Source: CAISIP01 sp039934375
GTDB lineage: Bacteria; Pseudomonadota; Gammaproteobacteria; Burkholderiales; Burkholderiaceae_C
Assembly: GCA_039934375.1 (NCBI GenBank)
Contig: JBDTMH010000141.1
Coordinates: 1 to 11,326 of the forward strand
Reading direction: 5' to 3'
Length of the DNA stretch: 11,326 nt
The notes under the pieces were generated by a model. It was not told the origin of the DNA and made no database searches. It saw only the letters and a program-made list of their open reading frames with translations. Of the stretch, positions 1 to 6,329 are shown in pieces; position 1 is the stretch's first letter, and the number at the start of each line of letters is the position of its first letter. The position numbers were made by a program, and so were the translations under genes.

Positions 1-122
1 CTCGGGCCGAGCAGTGTGACCAGATTGCCAGGTTCCACCGTCAGCGAGACGTCATGAACCGCTTTGGCGCCAGTCGCGTAGCTCTTGGTGACCGAGCGCA
101 GCTCGATACGCGCCGCGGTCAT
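1..122 (-). CDS. ABC transporter ATP-binding protein, N-terminal fragment cut by window edge
   Basis: Only the first 40 codons are in the window. The readable protein starts MTAARIELRSVTKSY and reaches LLGP, the start of the Walker A P-loop, just before the edge. The pattern of a short beta strand, VTKSY (with the A-loop aromatic residue Tyr15 that stacks on the adenine of ATP), then VHDVSLTVEPGNLVTLLGP is typical of importer ATPases of the PotA/FbpC type. It would energise uptake of the ligand bound by the upstream substrate-binding protein, which lies on the same strand 57 bp away. No clear Shine-Dalgarno sequence precedes this ATG, so a different start or coupling to the upstream gene is possible. 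The permease genes expected for a complete system are not in the window. Confidence 0.85.
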   Translation of the reverse strand, partial: MTAARIELRSVTKSYATGAKAVHDVSLTVEPGNLVTLLGP

Positions 123-159
123 GGCCGACCGACTGCAGACATCCACTGCATTGTGACAA

Positions 160-176
160 TTTCGGTGCAACCGAAA
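160..176 (-). other. Intercistronic stem-loop after the ABC binding-protein gene
   Basis: On the minus strand TTTCGGT, a TGC triloop and ACCGAAA form a perfect 7-bp stem. It starts three bases after the stop codon of the substrate-binding-protein gene and lies before the ATPase start. No T-run follows on the minus strand, so it is not a standard intrinsic terminator. Stem-loops in this position often protect the 3' end of the upstream message and allow a binding protein to exceed its membrane partners. That role is inferred here. Confidence 0.45.
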
Positions 177-179
177 ACG

Positions 180-1232
180 TCAATGCAGGTTGTCTTCAAT
201 GAGTTTCTTGATCTTGCCGGTATTGGCACCAATCCACTTGTAGTCGACCTTGTAGAAGCGCTGGACCGCCTCGCTCGCAGTGAAGTCATATCCTTTGAGT
301 CCTGGAATTTCGCCTTTGCGTGCGTCCACCTTGACACGCGCATTTGCCGGTGTCAGGTACGCTGCGTCGAATGCCGCCGCTTGTGCCTGTTCACCCAGTG
401 ACAGGTTGATCAAGCCGGCGACGGCCTGACGCTGTGCCGGAGTATTTCCGCTCACCGACACGAGCTGATAGGTATTCAAGACCGCACCTTCCGCCGGCAA
501 CGACATGCCAAGCTTCATGCCAGCCCTTGCGTCTCGCACGGTGGTGCTGAGAAAGTCAGGGGCGGCCCAAATCTCGCCACGGTGCATCGCCTGATGCAGT
601 TCGGCCACAGACGTGATCCACATGCCAATGTTGTCCTTGGCCTTTTTCCACTGTTCGATTCCCTTTTCGATTTCTGTGCTGCCGCCCCCTGCGGCAACCG
701 CCGCCATAGCGTAGGCATCGAAATAGGCAGGCCACATTGCCACCTTGCCCTTGAGCGACGGGCTGTACAAGTCTTTCCAACTGTCTATGCCGTTGGGGAG
801 CTTTTCCGGGTTGTACGAAATGCCAAACCCGTTGAAAACCCAGGGGATGCCAGCATCGTTACGCAACGCGACGGGAACCGTTTCCAAGTTCGGGACATCT
901 TTTGACGTCAAGGGGTCCCAGAGCTTGCTGTTGACGCCTGCCCAAGACAAAGGGTCATTCATCATGCCGCCCTGGATGGAGCGCGATGAGGCCGGGCTGG
1001 CTAACAGCTGCGCGTAGGTCTGTGACGCCGGTCCTTGAAGCGGCGAAATGCTGACTTGCGGGTTGGCCTTGCTATAGGGATCGAAGACATGTTGCTTCAT
1101 CAGCGCAAGGTAGCCAGGAAACAGGGCAAATGCCACATTCGTGGCAGCTTGTGCCTGTGCCACTGTCGAAGTACCGGCAACGGCACCGCACCCCATGGCG
1201 GCAATGACTTTTGAAAATGCCCTACGGTCCAT
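180..1232 (-). CDS. Tat-exported ABC transporter substrate-binding protein (PotD/spermidine-putrescine-like)
   Basis: This 350-residue protein is a periplasmic binding protein for an ABC importer, of the bacterial extracellular solute-binding class that includes PotD-like and iron- or polyamine-type proteins. It begins MDRRAFSKVIAAMG, with a twin-arginine motif (RRAFSK), followed by a hydrophobic alanine-rich stretch and a likely AQA cleavage site near residue 30. The mature part has the expected length (about 320 residues) and features such as a WVFNGFGISYN segment and an SWKDL segment, where binding proteins of this class commonly have NxxK/W-DL patterns. The start is set by AGGAGG five bases before this ATG; a GTG two codons upstream overlaps that sequence and is unlikely. 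Downstream on the same strand is the ATPase gene. The ligand cannot be deduced; a carboxylate or polyamine are both possible. Confidence 0.85.
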   Translation of the reverse strand: MDRRAFSKVIAAMGCGAVAGTSTVAQAQAATNVAFALFPGYLALMKQHVFDPYSKANPQVSISPLQGPASQTYAQLLASPASSRSIQGGMMNDPLSWAGVNSKLWDPLTSKDVPNLETVPVALRNDAGIPWVFNGFGISYNPEKLPNGIDSWKDLYSPSLKGKVAMWPAYFDAYAMAAVAAGGGSTEIEKGIEQWKKAKDNIGMWITSVAELHQAMHRGEIWAAPDFLSTTVRDARAGMKLGMSLPAEGAVLNTYQLVSVSGNTPAQRQAVAGLINLSLGEQAQAAAFDAAYLTPANARVKVDARKGEIPGLKGYDFTASEAVQRFYKVDYKWIGANTGKIKKLIEDNLH

Positions 1233-1237
1233 TTGCA

Positions 1238-1243
1238 CCTCCT
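1238..1243 (-). promoter_or_regulatory. Ribosome binding site deciding the ABC binding-protein start
   Basis: The minus strand reads AGGAGG, then TGCAA, then ATG. The spacing of five bases fits initiation at the ATG at 1232. The in-frame GTG at 1238-1236 overlaps the last G of this element, so it cannot be the start served by it. Confidence 0.8.
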
Positions 1244-1511
1244 ATCGGAAGAATAGATTTCGCCGAATGTCCATTGGCACGACACCTTGATGCCAGAAAT
1301 TCATGCGCCAGCATTTGGGGTGACCGCGCTTGCGCCGCATCTTAAGTCACTTATCTCGCATCACCTCTGAAGGCGCTCTAACGCCAGCAAGCCAGCGAAA
1401 TACTCGCGAAATGCGGACTGCATGCCTGCGTCACTCATCGAGTCAACGGCGGGCAAACTGCCGCGCCGCATGCCCGATGTTGAAGCATGTGGCGCTGAAG
1501 TGGTTGCCTGT
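1239..1511. other. Intergenic gap between the TRAP and ABC gene sets
   Basis: This 273-bp stretch lies between the stop of the TRAP binding-protein gene and the start of the ABC binding-protein gene, both on the minus strand. I see no convincing gene. A 36-codon minus-strand ORF at 1361-1471 lacks a ribosome binding site and any recognisable motif. An 11-bp dyad (TAAGT-C-ACTTA, 1343-1353) sits about 110 bp upstream of the ABC gene start. No good -35/-10 pair and no T-tailed terminator were found by eye, although the size of the gap suggests the ABC genes have their own promoter. Confidence 0.5.
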
Positions 1512-2567
1512 TCAGTTGGCCTTGGCAGTCAGATTGGCGATCTTTCCGACCGTACCATTCCAGGTCTTCACGCATTCGGCACCGCAACGGGCAGCCCAAC
1601 GTGGCAGAACCTGGTTGACCAGCGCCTCACGCCGCAATTCGGCATCGCCGGCAGCGGGATTGACCAGCACCATGTTGGCGGGCGGACCTTCGGGACATGT
1701 GCCGCCGGTGTTGCAGGCCAGGCCAATGTCATTCTCACGTACGTTCTGGTCGAATACCGCCTTCTCCAGCCGTGCGTATTCGCTGACCAACGTCTTTTGC
1801 TGACTGGCGTCGAGCTTTCGCCAACTGTTGTTGTTGATGGCCGACATGCCGGCGCCCCAGTTGATTGGCAAGGCGTACAGGTACTTGGCACCGTCGTACC
1901 ATTTCGCCTTGTAGCCGCCCAGGGTGCCGGTAATGGCGCAGTCGATTACGCCATTCTGCAGTGCTTGCTGCACTTCACCAAATGCCATGCTCACTCCGGA
2001 GCCACCAAAATAGCTGATGAAGTCAGCCTGCGATGCGCCCGAGGTGCGCACCTTGCGGCCCTTGAGGTCCGCCAGACTCTTGATCTCGGAACGACAAAAC
2101 AACACCTGGGCCTGGAACGAGAACATGCCTAACAGCTTGACCTTGAACTGCTGGTCGTAGTAACGTTCGAGCGTCGGACGGAACGCCTGGGTGACCTCCC
2201 GAAACATTTGGATCGTCGGAGAGACACCGGCCAGGTCGGTGGCGTCATTGATGGCGGCATCGCCTGCGACGAAGCCAAGTTGGGTTGTGCCGACGTCGAA
2301 TACGCCCTGGCTCAGCAACTTGAACACCTCGGGGCCCTTGAGGCCCATCTCGTTCCAGGGCTTGATGCTGGCGGTGATCGAGCCGCCAGTGGCGGCCGGA
2401 ATGTCCTTGGTCCAGAACGGCGCCTCAAGTTCCTTGTATTGGGTAGTGATGCCAAGATTGCCCACTACCTGCAGGCTGACCTTCGGCGAGGTTTGCGCCT
2501 GGGCATTGCCCGCAAGACCAAGCATTAGTGCGAACGCACCCCAACATGTTTTGCATCCGAGTTTCAT
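1512..2567 (-). CDS. dctP: TRAP transporter substrate-binding protein, DctP family
   Basis: The 351-residue protein is the periplasmic receptor of a TRAP transporter, which moves organic acids by a sodium-coupled mechanism rather than ATP. A Sec-type signal peptide (Lys2, Lys6, hydrophobic core, likely cleavage after NAQA near residue 24) precedes a DctP-type domain. SLADLKGRKVRTSG (residues 164-177) carries the conserved Arg, here Arg174, which in this family forms the salt bridge with the substrate carboxylate. The start has AGGAGA with short spacing upstream. It follows the large permease gene by only 33 bp, but a terminator-like hairpin lies between them. Cysteines at 285, 291, 328 and 332, near the C-terminus, are unusual for the family and may form periplasmic disulfides. 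The ligand is likely a carboxylate by family knowledge; its identity is unknown. Confidence 0.93.
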   Translation of the reverse strand: MKLGCKTCWGAFALMLGLAGNAQAQTSPKVSLQVVGNLGITTQYKELEAPFWTKDIPAATGGSITASIKPWNEMGLKGPEVFKLLSQGVFDVGTTQLGFVAGDAAINDATDLAGVSPTIQMFREVTQAFRPTLERYYDQQFKVKLLGMFSFQAQVLFCRSEIKSLADLKGRKVRTSGASQADFISYFGGSGVSMAFGEVQQALQNGVIDCAITGTLGGYKAKWYDGAKYLYALPINWGAGMSAINNNSWRKLDASQQKTLVSEYARLEKAVFDQNVRENDIGLACNTGGTCPEGPPANMVLVNPAAGDAELRREALVNQVLPRWAARCGAECVKTWNGTVGKIANLTAKAN

Positions 2568-2586
2568 TGAAGTCTCCTAAGGTTCG

Positions 2587-2612
2587 AAAAAAGAGCCGTG
2601 TCAACCACGGCT
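2587..2612 (-). terminator. Intrinsic terminator-like hairpin overlapping the end of the TRAP large permease gene
   Basis: Read on the minus strand, AGCCGTG and CACGGCT form a 7-bp, five-GC stem with a 5-nt loop, followed by one C and six T residues. This matches the structure of a factor-independent terminator. The TGA stop codon of the upstream permease gene lies in the loop, so the upstream half of the stem is coding sequence. It would reduce read-through into the binding-protein gene 20 bp further on. It could instead act as a 3' stabilising stem after processing. Confidence 0.6.
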
Positions 2613-3896
2613 GGCGGCGAAAGCGGAAGGTAACCAGAGTGCGAGATCAGGGATGGCGATCAGCGCGAGGATCATCAGGAACATCAGCACGACGTAGGGC
2701 AGGGCGCCGAGCACCACGTCCCGGAACGGACCGCTCTTACGTACCGACTGCACGACGAACAAGTTCATGCCGATAGGAGGCGTGATCAGTGCTGTCTCGA
2801 TCAGGATTACGAACACCACACCGAACCATATCGGGCTGAATCCCAGTTGTTTGATGATCGGCACCACGATTGGCGTGGTTGCGATCATCAGCGTCAGTGA
2901 CTCGACGAAGCAACCCAAGAAAATGTAAAGCACGATGATGGCCATCAGCACTGCGATCGGGCTCCAGCCCAACTGGCCGACCCATAATACGGCCGCGTCA
3001 GTCAGGCCCAATGTGGAAAGCACGAAATTGAGGAAATACGCGGCGATGACGATCGCCATTACCATTGCCGTGGTGCGCACCGTGCCTTCGAACGCGCGCA
3101 GTAGCAGTGGGACCGAAAGGCGTCTGCGCACGATCACAAGTACGAGCGAGCCCATCACGCCCAGCGCGGATGCTTCAGTCGCCGTGGCCAGCCCTGCATA
3201 GATCGATCCGACCACGAGCAAAAAAAGCAAAAGGGGTGGCACCAGGTGCACCAAGCCGCGCATTCGTTGACCCCACCGCGCGCGTTCCCCTTTTGGAGCC
3301 AGCGACGGGTTGAGCTTGCAGCGCAGGTAGACATAGAGCGAGAAAAGGCAGGCCATCATCAGACCAGGAATCAGGCCGGCCAGGTACAGGTCGCCCACTG
3401 CGGTATCGGACATGGCGCCGTACAGCACCATGTTGATGCTGGGGGGTATCAAGATGCCGAGCGTGCCACCAGCGGCAATAGATCCCAGGAACAGGCTGGG
3501 GTTGTACCCGAAGCGATCCATGTTGGGAATCGATACTGTTCCGATGGTGGCGGCGGTGGCGATGCTCGAACCCGAGGTGGCGGCGAACACGGCGGAGGCG
3601 GCGATATTAGTGTGCATCAGGCCACCAGGAATATGGCCGACCCAACGATCCAGGGCCTCGTACATGGCATCGGTGACGCCTGAGCGCAGCAGCAACTCGC
3701 CCATCATGATGAACATAGGCACCGCCACAAGGATGAAGTCAGCGCTCGAGGTCCAAGCGACTTCGCCCAAGCCGCGAATCAGCGGAAATGGCGAGAAGGC
3801 CGTAGCCAACGAAAAACCCAGCACGCCCAGCACGGCAGCTACGAACAGGCCGCTGCCTGCGAGAACCAACAGCAGTAAAAGGGTAGTGGCAATCAT
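2601..3896 (-). CDS. dctM: TRAP transporter large permease, DctM family
   Basis: This 431-residue, very hydrophobic protein is the large membrane subunit of the TRAP transporter and is thought to form the sodium-coupled transport path. It has roughly a dozen membrane segments spread along its length, the normal size for DctM, and family signatures: TLGILIPPSINMVLYGAMSDT in the first half and the related ALITPPIGMNLFVVQS in the second half. These two PP-containing re-entrant regions form the pseudo-symmetric ion and substrate sites. The gene overlaps the small permease gene by one base (TGATG), and AAGGA nine bases before the ATG can serve as its ribosome binding site. Tight coupling with the small permease argues that both are made in matched amounts. 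Its end lies inside a terminator-like hairpin. Confidence 0.95.
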   Translation of the reverse strand: MIATTLLLLLVLAGSGLFVAAVLGVLGFSLATAFSPFPLIRGLGEVAWTSSADFILVAVPMFIMMGELLLRSGVTDAMYEALDRWVGHIPGGLMHTNIAASAVFAATSGSSIATAATIGTVSIPNMDRFGYNPSLFLGSIAAGGTLGILIPPSINMVLYGAMSDTAVGDLYLAGLIPGLMMACLFSLYVYLRCKLNPSLAPKGERARWGQRMRGLVHLVPPLLLFLLVVGSIYAGLATATEASALGVMGSLVLVIVRRRLSVPLLLRAFEGTVRTTAMVMAIVIAAYFLNFVLSTLGLTDAAVLWVGQLGWSPIAVLMAIIVLYIFLGCFVESLTLMIATTPIVVPIIKQLGFSPIWFGVVFVILIETALITPPIGMNLFVVQSVRKSGPFRDVVLGALPYVVLMFLMILALIAIPDLALWLPSAFAASRG

Positions 3897-4465
3897 CAGC
3901 GTCGTTCCTTTCCAGTGCCCGCTTCGATCTCTTCTTCCAGCGAAGCCACACCGAGCATTGCGTGGGCTTCATCCGGTCGGTCGCTCAGGCATTGGACCAG
4001 GCCATAAATTGCGTACAGTGTCGATAACAACGCCAGCCAGGCCAGTCCGAACAACCACAGGGCCTGAGGCCAGACCAGTGGTAGGGCAAGCGAGGAGTTC
4101 GAGCGCGCGCCGCTTTGCCAGTTGCCGATGACAGTTTGTGCGCACCAATACAGTAAAGTCACGCTCACGACTGATAGCCCAACGTAGGCCCACACGTCGA
4201 GCCAAGGGCGCCATTTTTCCGGTAGCGCCGAATACAGCACCTCGATACGGATATGGGCGCGGGTCACCATTGCATAGGACATGCCCATCGCTACCGCGAC
4301 CGCAAAGGCGTAGGTCGAGAGTTCGAAACTCTCGAAATAGGTCACCTTCCACAGCGCGCGAAAAACCACGTCCAGCGAAATCAGGCCGGCGCTGAGCAGC
4401 AAGGCCGCTCCGCCCAGCCAAGCCAGCCAGCGTGACGCTTTGGAACACCATTGAATCAAGGCCAT
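3896..4465 (-). CDS. dctQ: TRAP transporter small permease, DctQ family
   Basis: The 189-residue protein is the small membrane subunit that pairs with the large permease in the inner membrane. Four hydrophobic segments lie near residues 15-35, 50-68, 90-110 and 130-157. The conserved ALP-type turn after segment two appears as RAHIRIEVLYSALPEKWRP (residues 69-87), where an HIR-x-E motif matches the usual HVR-x-D of this family, and PLVWPQALW precedes the last segment. The open frame continues upstream to 4729, but that part is soluble, unlike DctQ, and overlaps the NIPSNAP-like gene. The start here is supported by GAGGAG nine bases upstream. The C-terminus ends in an acidic then basic tail (EEEIEAGTGKERR), somewhat longer than usual. 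Confidence 0.9.
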   Translation of the reverse strand: MALIQWCSKASRWLAWLGGAALLLSAGLISLDVVFRALWKVTYFESFELSTYAFAVAVAMGMSYAMVTRAHIRIEVLYSALPEKWRPWLDVWAYVGLSVVSVTLLYWCAQTVIGNWQSGARSNSSLALPLVWPQALWLFGLAWLALLSTLYAIYGLVQCLSDRPDEAHAMLGVASLEEEIEAGTGKERR

Positions 4466-4474
4466 CAAAACAAT

Positions 4475-4480
4475 CTCCTC
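4475..4480 (-). promoter_or_regulatory. Ribosome binding site deciding the small permease start
   Basis: GAGGAG on the minus strand lies nine bases before the ATG at 4465. It lets the protein start with MALIQW, right before the first membrane segment, and shows that the 88-codon upstream extension of the frame is not translated as part of this protein. Confidence 0.7.
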
Positions 4481-4551
4481 ATGATCCGGTGCCTTTTTTG
4501 CGTCGTTTGGGATGTATTCGGCGTAGGCCGCACGGCCCACATCCATGCAAG

Positions 4552-4890
4552 CTAAGTGCCAGTCTGCCAGTCCAGCGTCTCGGGCAGCGCAAACACCGCC
4601 GGCGTCAACAATTGATTCTGCATGTCGCGAATGAACGGCATCACCTTGGGCACAAAGCTCTGCCATGCAGCGTCCTGCGCCAACTTGTGGCGCCTCCGCG
4701 CGCGTTCCTCGAAACTGACGTAGCCCCACAGGTGAATCACCTGGTTCAGCGTGCCAATCTCAGAGCTGTAATAGCCCAGCAGGCGCCCTAGAATCGGGCG
4801 CTCGATGGCAAGCCCTTCCTTCTCCATGCCATCCAGGAACGCGGCCAGTTTGCCAGCATGCAAGACATAAGTACGCATTTCAACGAGCAT
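4552..4890 (-). CDS. NIPSNAP-family protein
   Basis: This 112-residue protein begins MLVEMRTYVLHAGKLAAFL and carries the NIPSNAP signature: an ELRTY-like first strand (here EMRTY), a GK-x-x-x-F-L helix, then a GYYSSEIGTLNQVIHLWGYVSFEERARRR segment matching the family's G-x-x-x-S-E-x-G-x-x-N-x-x-x-H-x-W-x-Y. The family adopts a dimeric ferredoxin-like alpha/beta-barrel fold; bacterial members are common in catabolic operons, but their biochemical role is mostly unknown. A start six bases upstream (MTM) lies only three bases after GAGG, while this ATG is nine bases after it, so this start is preferred. The gene begins just after the oxygenase-like gene ends and very likely shares its transcript. 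Confidence 0.88.
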   Translation of the reverse strand: MLVEMRTYVLHAGKLAAFLDGMEKEGLAIERPILGRLLGYYSSEIGTLNQVIHLWGYVSFEERARRRHKLAQDAAWQSFVPKVMPFIRDMQNQLLTPAVFALPETLDWQTGT

Positions 4891-4901
4891 GGTCATGCAC
4901 C

Positions 4902-5684
4902 TCAGGCCCACAACACCAGGCTGCGGTCTGGCATGCGTCCAATGAAGGAGCCTATGGATACACGACTGCCGCCCGGCTTAGCCGTACCAGGGGCGATTTC
5001 ATGCGGATTTCGGGTGTTAAAGATCACCACGTCCCCAGCAGTCGGCCTATAGGTGAAGCAGGCTACACCCTCCGTCAGTTTGCGGTCCAGGCCATAACTT
5101 TTGGGGATCTCGTCAGCGGCGACGTCTGGATCCCAGGGATTGTTGTACACATTGGTATGGCCGCCCGACTGCAATTCCTCGGCGAAGAAGTTCCAGCCGA
5201 TGTGGCCGTCGATAGCACCGATCGCGTAGTCGGGCGAGTTGATTGGTGCCCAATCCACATGCAGGTCGATCTTGTCGCAGGTCGAACGCACAATACCTGC
5301 GAAATAGGGTTTTCCGTCCTCGCTGGCAATGTCAACCGATGCATCCCAATGGGTGCGCAGCAGGTCGATGACGCGTTGCAACGGATTGAAATTTGCAGCG
5401 TCGAACACAGCCTGCACATCGGCCTGTGCCTGGATCACGTCGGCCAGGAACTCGGCCTTGGTCTTGGTCCAGCGGTATTGGTACTGCGCCAGTCCGATAT
5501 AGCCGATCCGGTCGGACACGTTGTAGTACTGCATGCGGCCGTGCTTGGCTGCGGCGGCGAATGCGGTGCATTCGGCCGCAGTGGCAAACCCCGGTACCCG
5601 TATGGCTGGGATCTTGTTGTCCAGCAGCAAGGCCAAGTTTTCGGCGGTCAGCGTGTGCTCCACGCTATCGGTCCAGGTGCTCAT
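4902..5684 (-). CDS. 2-oxoglutarate/Fe(II)-dependent oxygenase-like protein
   Basis: From this start the protein has 260 residues. It has the features of the non-heme iron, 2-oxoglutarate-dependent oxygenase fold: an HxD pair in LHVDWAP (His142, Asp144), a distal His228 in NPHEIAP and an Arg in GGSRVSIGSF (Arg241) able to hold the 2-oxoglutarate carboxylate. Such enzymes hydroxylate or otherwise oxidise small substrates in the cytoplasm, with loss of CO2 from 2-oxoglutarate. The specific reaction is not recognisable. The frame is open back to 5873, but this would run through the cupin gene. MSTWTDSV is taken as the start; ATGs at 5693 and 5717 are alternatives and none has a strong ribosome binding site. 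The gene follows the cupin gene closely and precedes the NIPSNAP-family gene by 11 bp. Confidence 0.75.
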   Translation of the reverse strand: MSTWTDSVEHTLTAENLALLLDNKIPAIRVPGFATAAECTAFAAAAKHGRMQYYNVSDRIGYIGLAQYQYRWTKTKAEFLADVIQAQADVQAVFDAANFNPLQRVIDLLRTHWDASVDIASEDGKPYFAGIVRSTCDKIDLHVDWAPINSPDYAIGAIDGHIGWNFFAEELQSGGHTNVYNNPWDPDVAADEIPKSYGLDRKLTEGVACFTYRPTAGDVVIFNTRNPHEIAPGTAKPGGSRVSIGSFIGRMPDRSLVLWA

Positions 5685-5733
5685 GATGTCCATTCCGGTT
5701 AGTGGTTGATGTGCCATTGCGTGGCCCGAGGGA

Positions 5734-6126
5734 CTACTCGCTGGTCCAAGTCTTGCGCGGTGGTGACTTGATCTCCAGTTGCTCGCAGTCTTCCAGCGCT
5801 TCGCTGAAATGTTCGACCCCACGCGGGTGTATCCACGATGTGCCGGCCTCGGCGATGAATTCTTCGCCGCCAATTACCAGCCTCAACCGCCCCTTGATCA
5901 GGTAGGCGACGGTCTCGTGGTCCATGTGTTTGTGCACTGGATCGATCAGGCCTTTTTCGCGCAGCACATGCAACATCAGGATCTCGTTGCCGACCATGGC
6001 GCGTCGCACCTCGACCTTGCCCTTGGGTTTGATGCCTTCGACAGATGCCAGCCGTTCCGGCGCAATGTTGTCGCGAGTCGTGAAATAGCCCTTGGTGGGC
6101 TCCATCGTGCGATTGTTGTCAGTCAT
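5734..6126 (-). CDS. Single-domain cupin protein
   Basis: The 130-residue protein is a small cupin barrel. Motif one is visible as G59-x5-H65-x-H67-x3-E71 ending at G79, and motif two as G95-x5-P101-x-G103-x2-H106. The two histidines, glutamate and distal histidine form a full metal site, so it probably binds Fe, Mn or Zn and may be a dioxygenase, an isomerase or a ligand-binding protein; the exact role cannot be told. The start has AGAGGA six bases upstream, a strong ribosome binding site. It is the first gene of the leftward set, about 83 bp downstream of a plausible promoter start point, and is followed by the oxygenase-like gene with 49 bp or less between them. Confidence 0.9.
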   Translation of the reverse strand: MTDNNRTMEPTKGYFTTRDNIAPERLASVEGIKPKGKVEVRRAMVGNEILMLHVLREKGLIDPVHKHMDHETVAYLIKGRLRLVIGGEEFIAEAGTSWIHPRGVEHFSEALEDCEQLEIKSPPRKTWTSE

Positions 6127-6215
6127 GCAGATTCCTCTAAATCACTGTTGGAGGGCCGGTCAAGCAGTCTCGGGAAGCTTGATTTCGGGGCACATCAAAT
6201 TCTTTTTGAAACCGG

Positions 6216-6244
6216 AGTGTAGCAGTCGGTTGTCGACAATTCAA
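6216..6244 (-). promoter_or_regulatory. Putative sigma-70 promoter for the leftward gene set
   Basis: On the minus strand TTGAAT (6244-6239) is followed by a 17-bp spacer and TACACT (6221-6216). Each hexamer matches the consensus in four of six positions, the spacing is ideal and a TG one base before the -10 gives an extended -10 element. Transcription would start near 6209, leaving a leader of about 80 bases before the cupin gene. Dyad A lies in the spacer. Confidence 0.55.
6230..6239. promoter_or_regulatory. Dyad A, putative GntR/FCD operator
   Basis: TTGTCGACAA is a perfect 10-bp inverted repeat. Its TGT-NN-ACA core is shared with dyad B and matches the type of site bound by many FCD-type GntR regulators. 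It fills the middle of the leftward promoter and touches its -35, a position suited to repression. The regulator gene at 7081 is the likely partner; binding is inferred. Confidence 0.5.
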
Positions 6245-6276
6245 TTGCTTTTTAGAAAAAAATGCCCAATATACCC

Positions 6277-6296
6277 ATTCAATGTATACAATGAAT
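6277..6296. promoter_or_regulatory. Dyad B, putative GntR/FCD operator
   Basis: A 20-bp inverted repeat centred on TGTATACA, with outer arms ATTCA and TGAAT; only one of ten base pairs (A opposite A) is mismatched. It closely resembles the TTGTATACAA-type operators of FCD-type GntR proteins. It lies 34-53 bp before the start of the racemase-like gene. Its centre is 52 bp from that of dyad A, close to five helical turns, so dimers on both would face the same side of the DNA. Confidence 0.6.
6287..6292 (+). promoter_or_regulatory. Candidate -10 element for the rightward gene set
   Basis: TACAAT matches the -10 consensus in five of six positions and is embedded in dyad B, so a bound regulator would block it. 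No good -35 lies at the proper distance (GCCCAA at 17 bp). An alternative is TATACC at 6270-6275 with TTGCTT at 6245-6250, but with a long 19-bp spacer. The true promoter is uncertain. Confidence 0.3.
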
Positions 6297-6329
6297 CGAA
6301 ACAGCTAACGTAGAAAACTGGAGATTTCC

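Noticed and set aside
1361..1471. 36-codon minus-strand ORF in the gap between the TRAP and ABC genes
   Set aside because: No ribosome binding site, no recognisable motif, and a length expected by chance in GC-rich DNA.
1422..2132. Long plus-strand frame (236 codons) opposite the TRAP binding-protein gene
   Set aside because: It is antisense to a gene with clear family motifs and a good ribosome binding site; long opposite frames are common at this GC content.
4466..4729. Upstream extension of the small permease frame
   Set aside because: It overlaps the NIPSNAP-family gene, is not membrane-like, and a strong GAGGAG sits before the internal ATG.
5001..5702. 233-codon plus-strand frame opposite the oxygenase-like gene
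   Set aside because: The minus strand has intact catalytic motifs and fits the operon; the plus-strand translation shows no family features.
5685..5873. Upstream extension of the oxygenase-like frame
   Set aside because: It would overlap the cupin gene in another frame and has low-complexity, basic composition unlike the enzyme.
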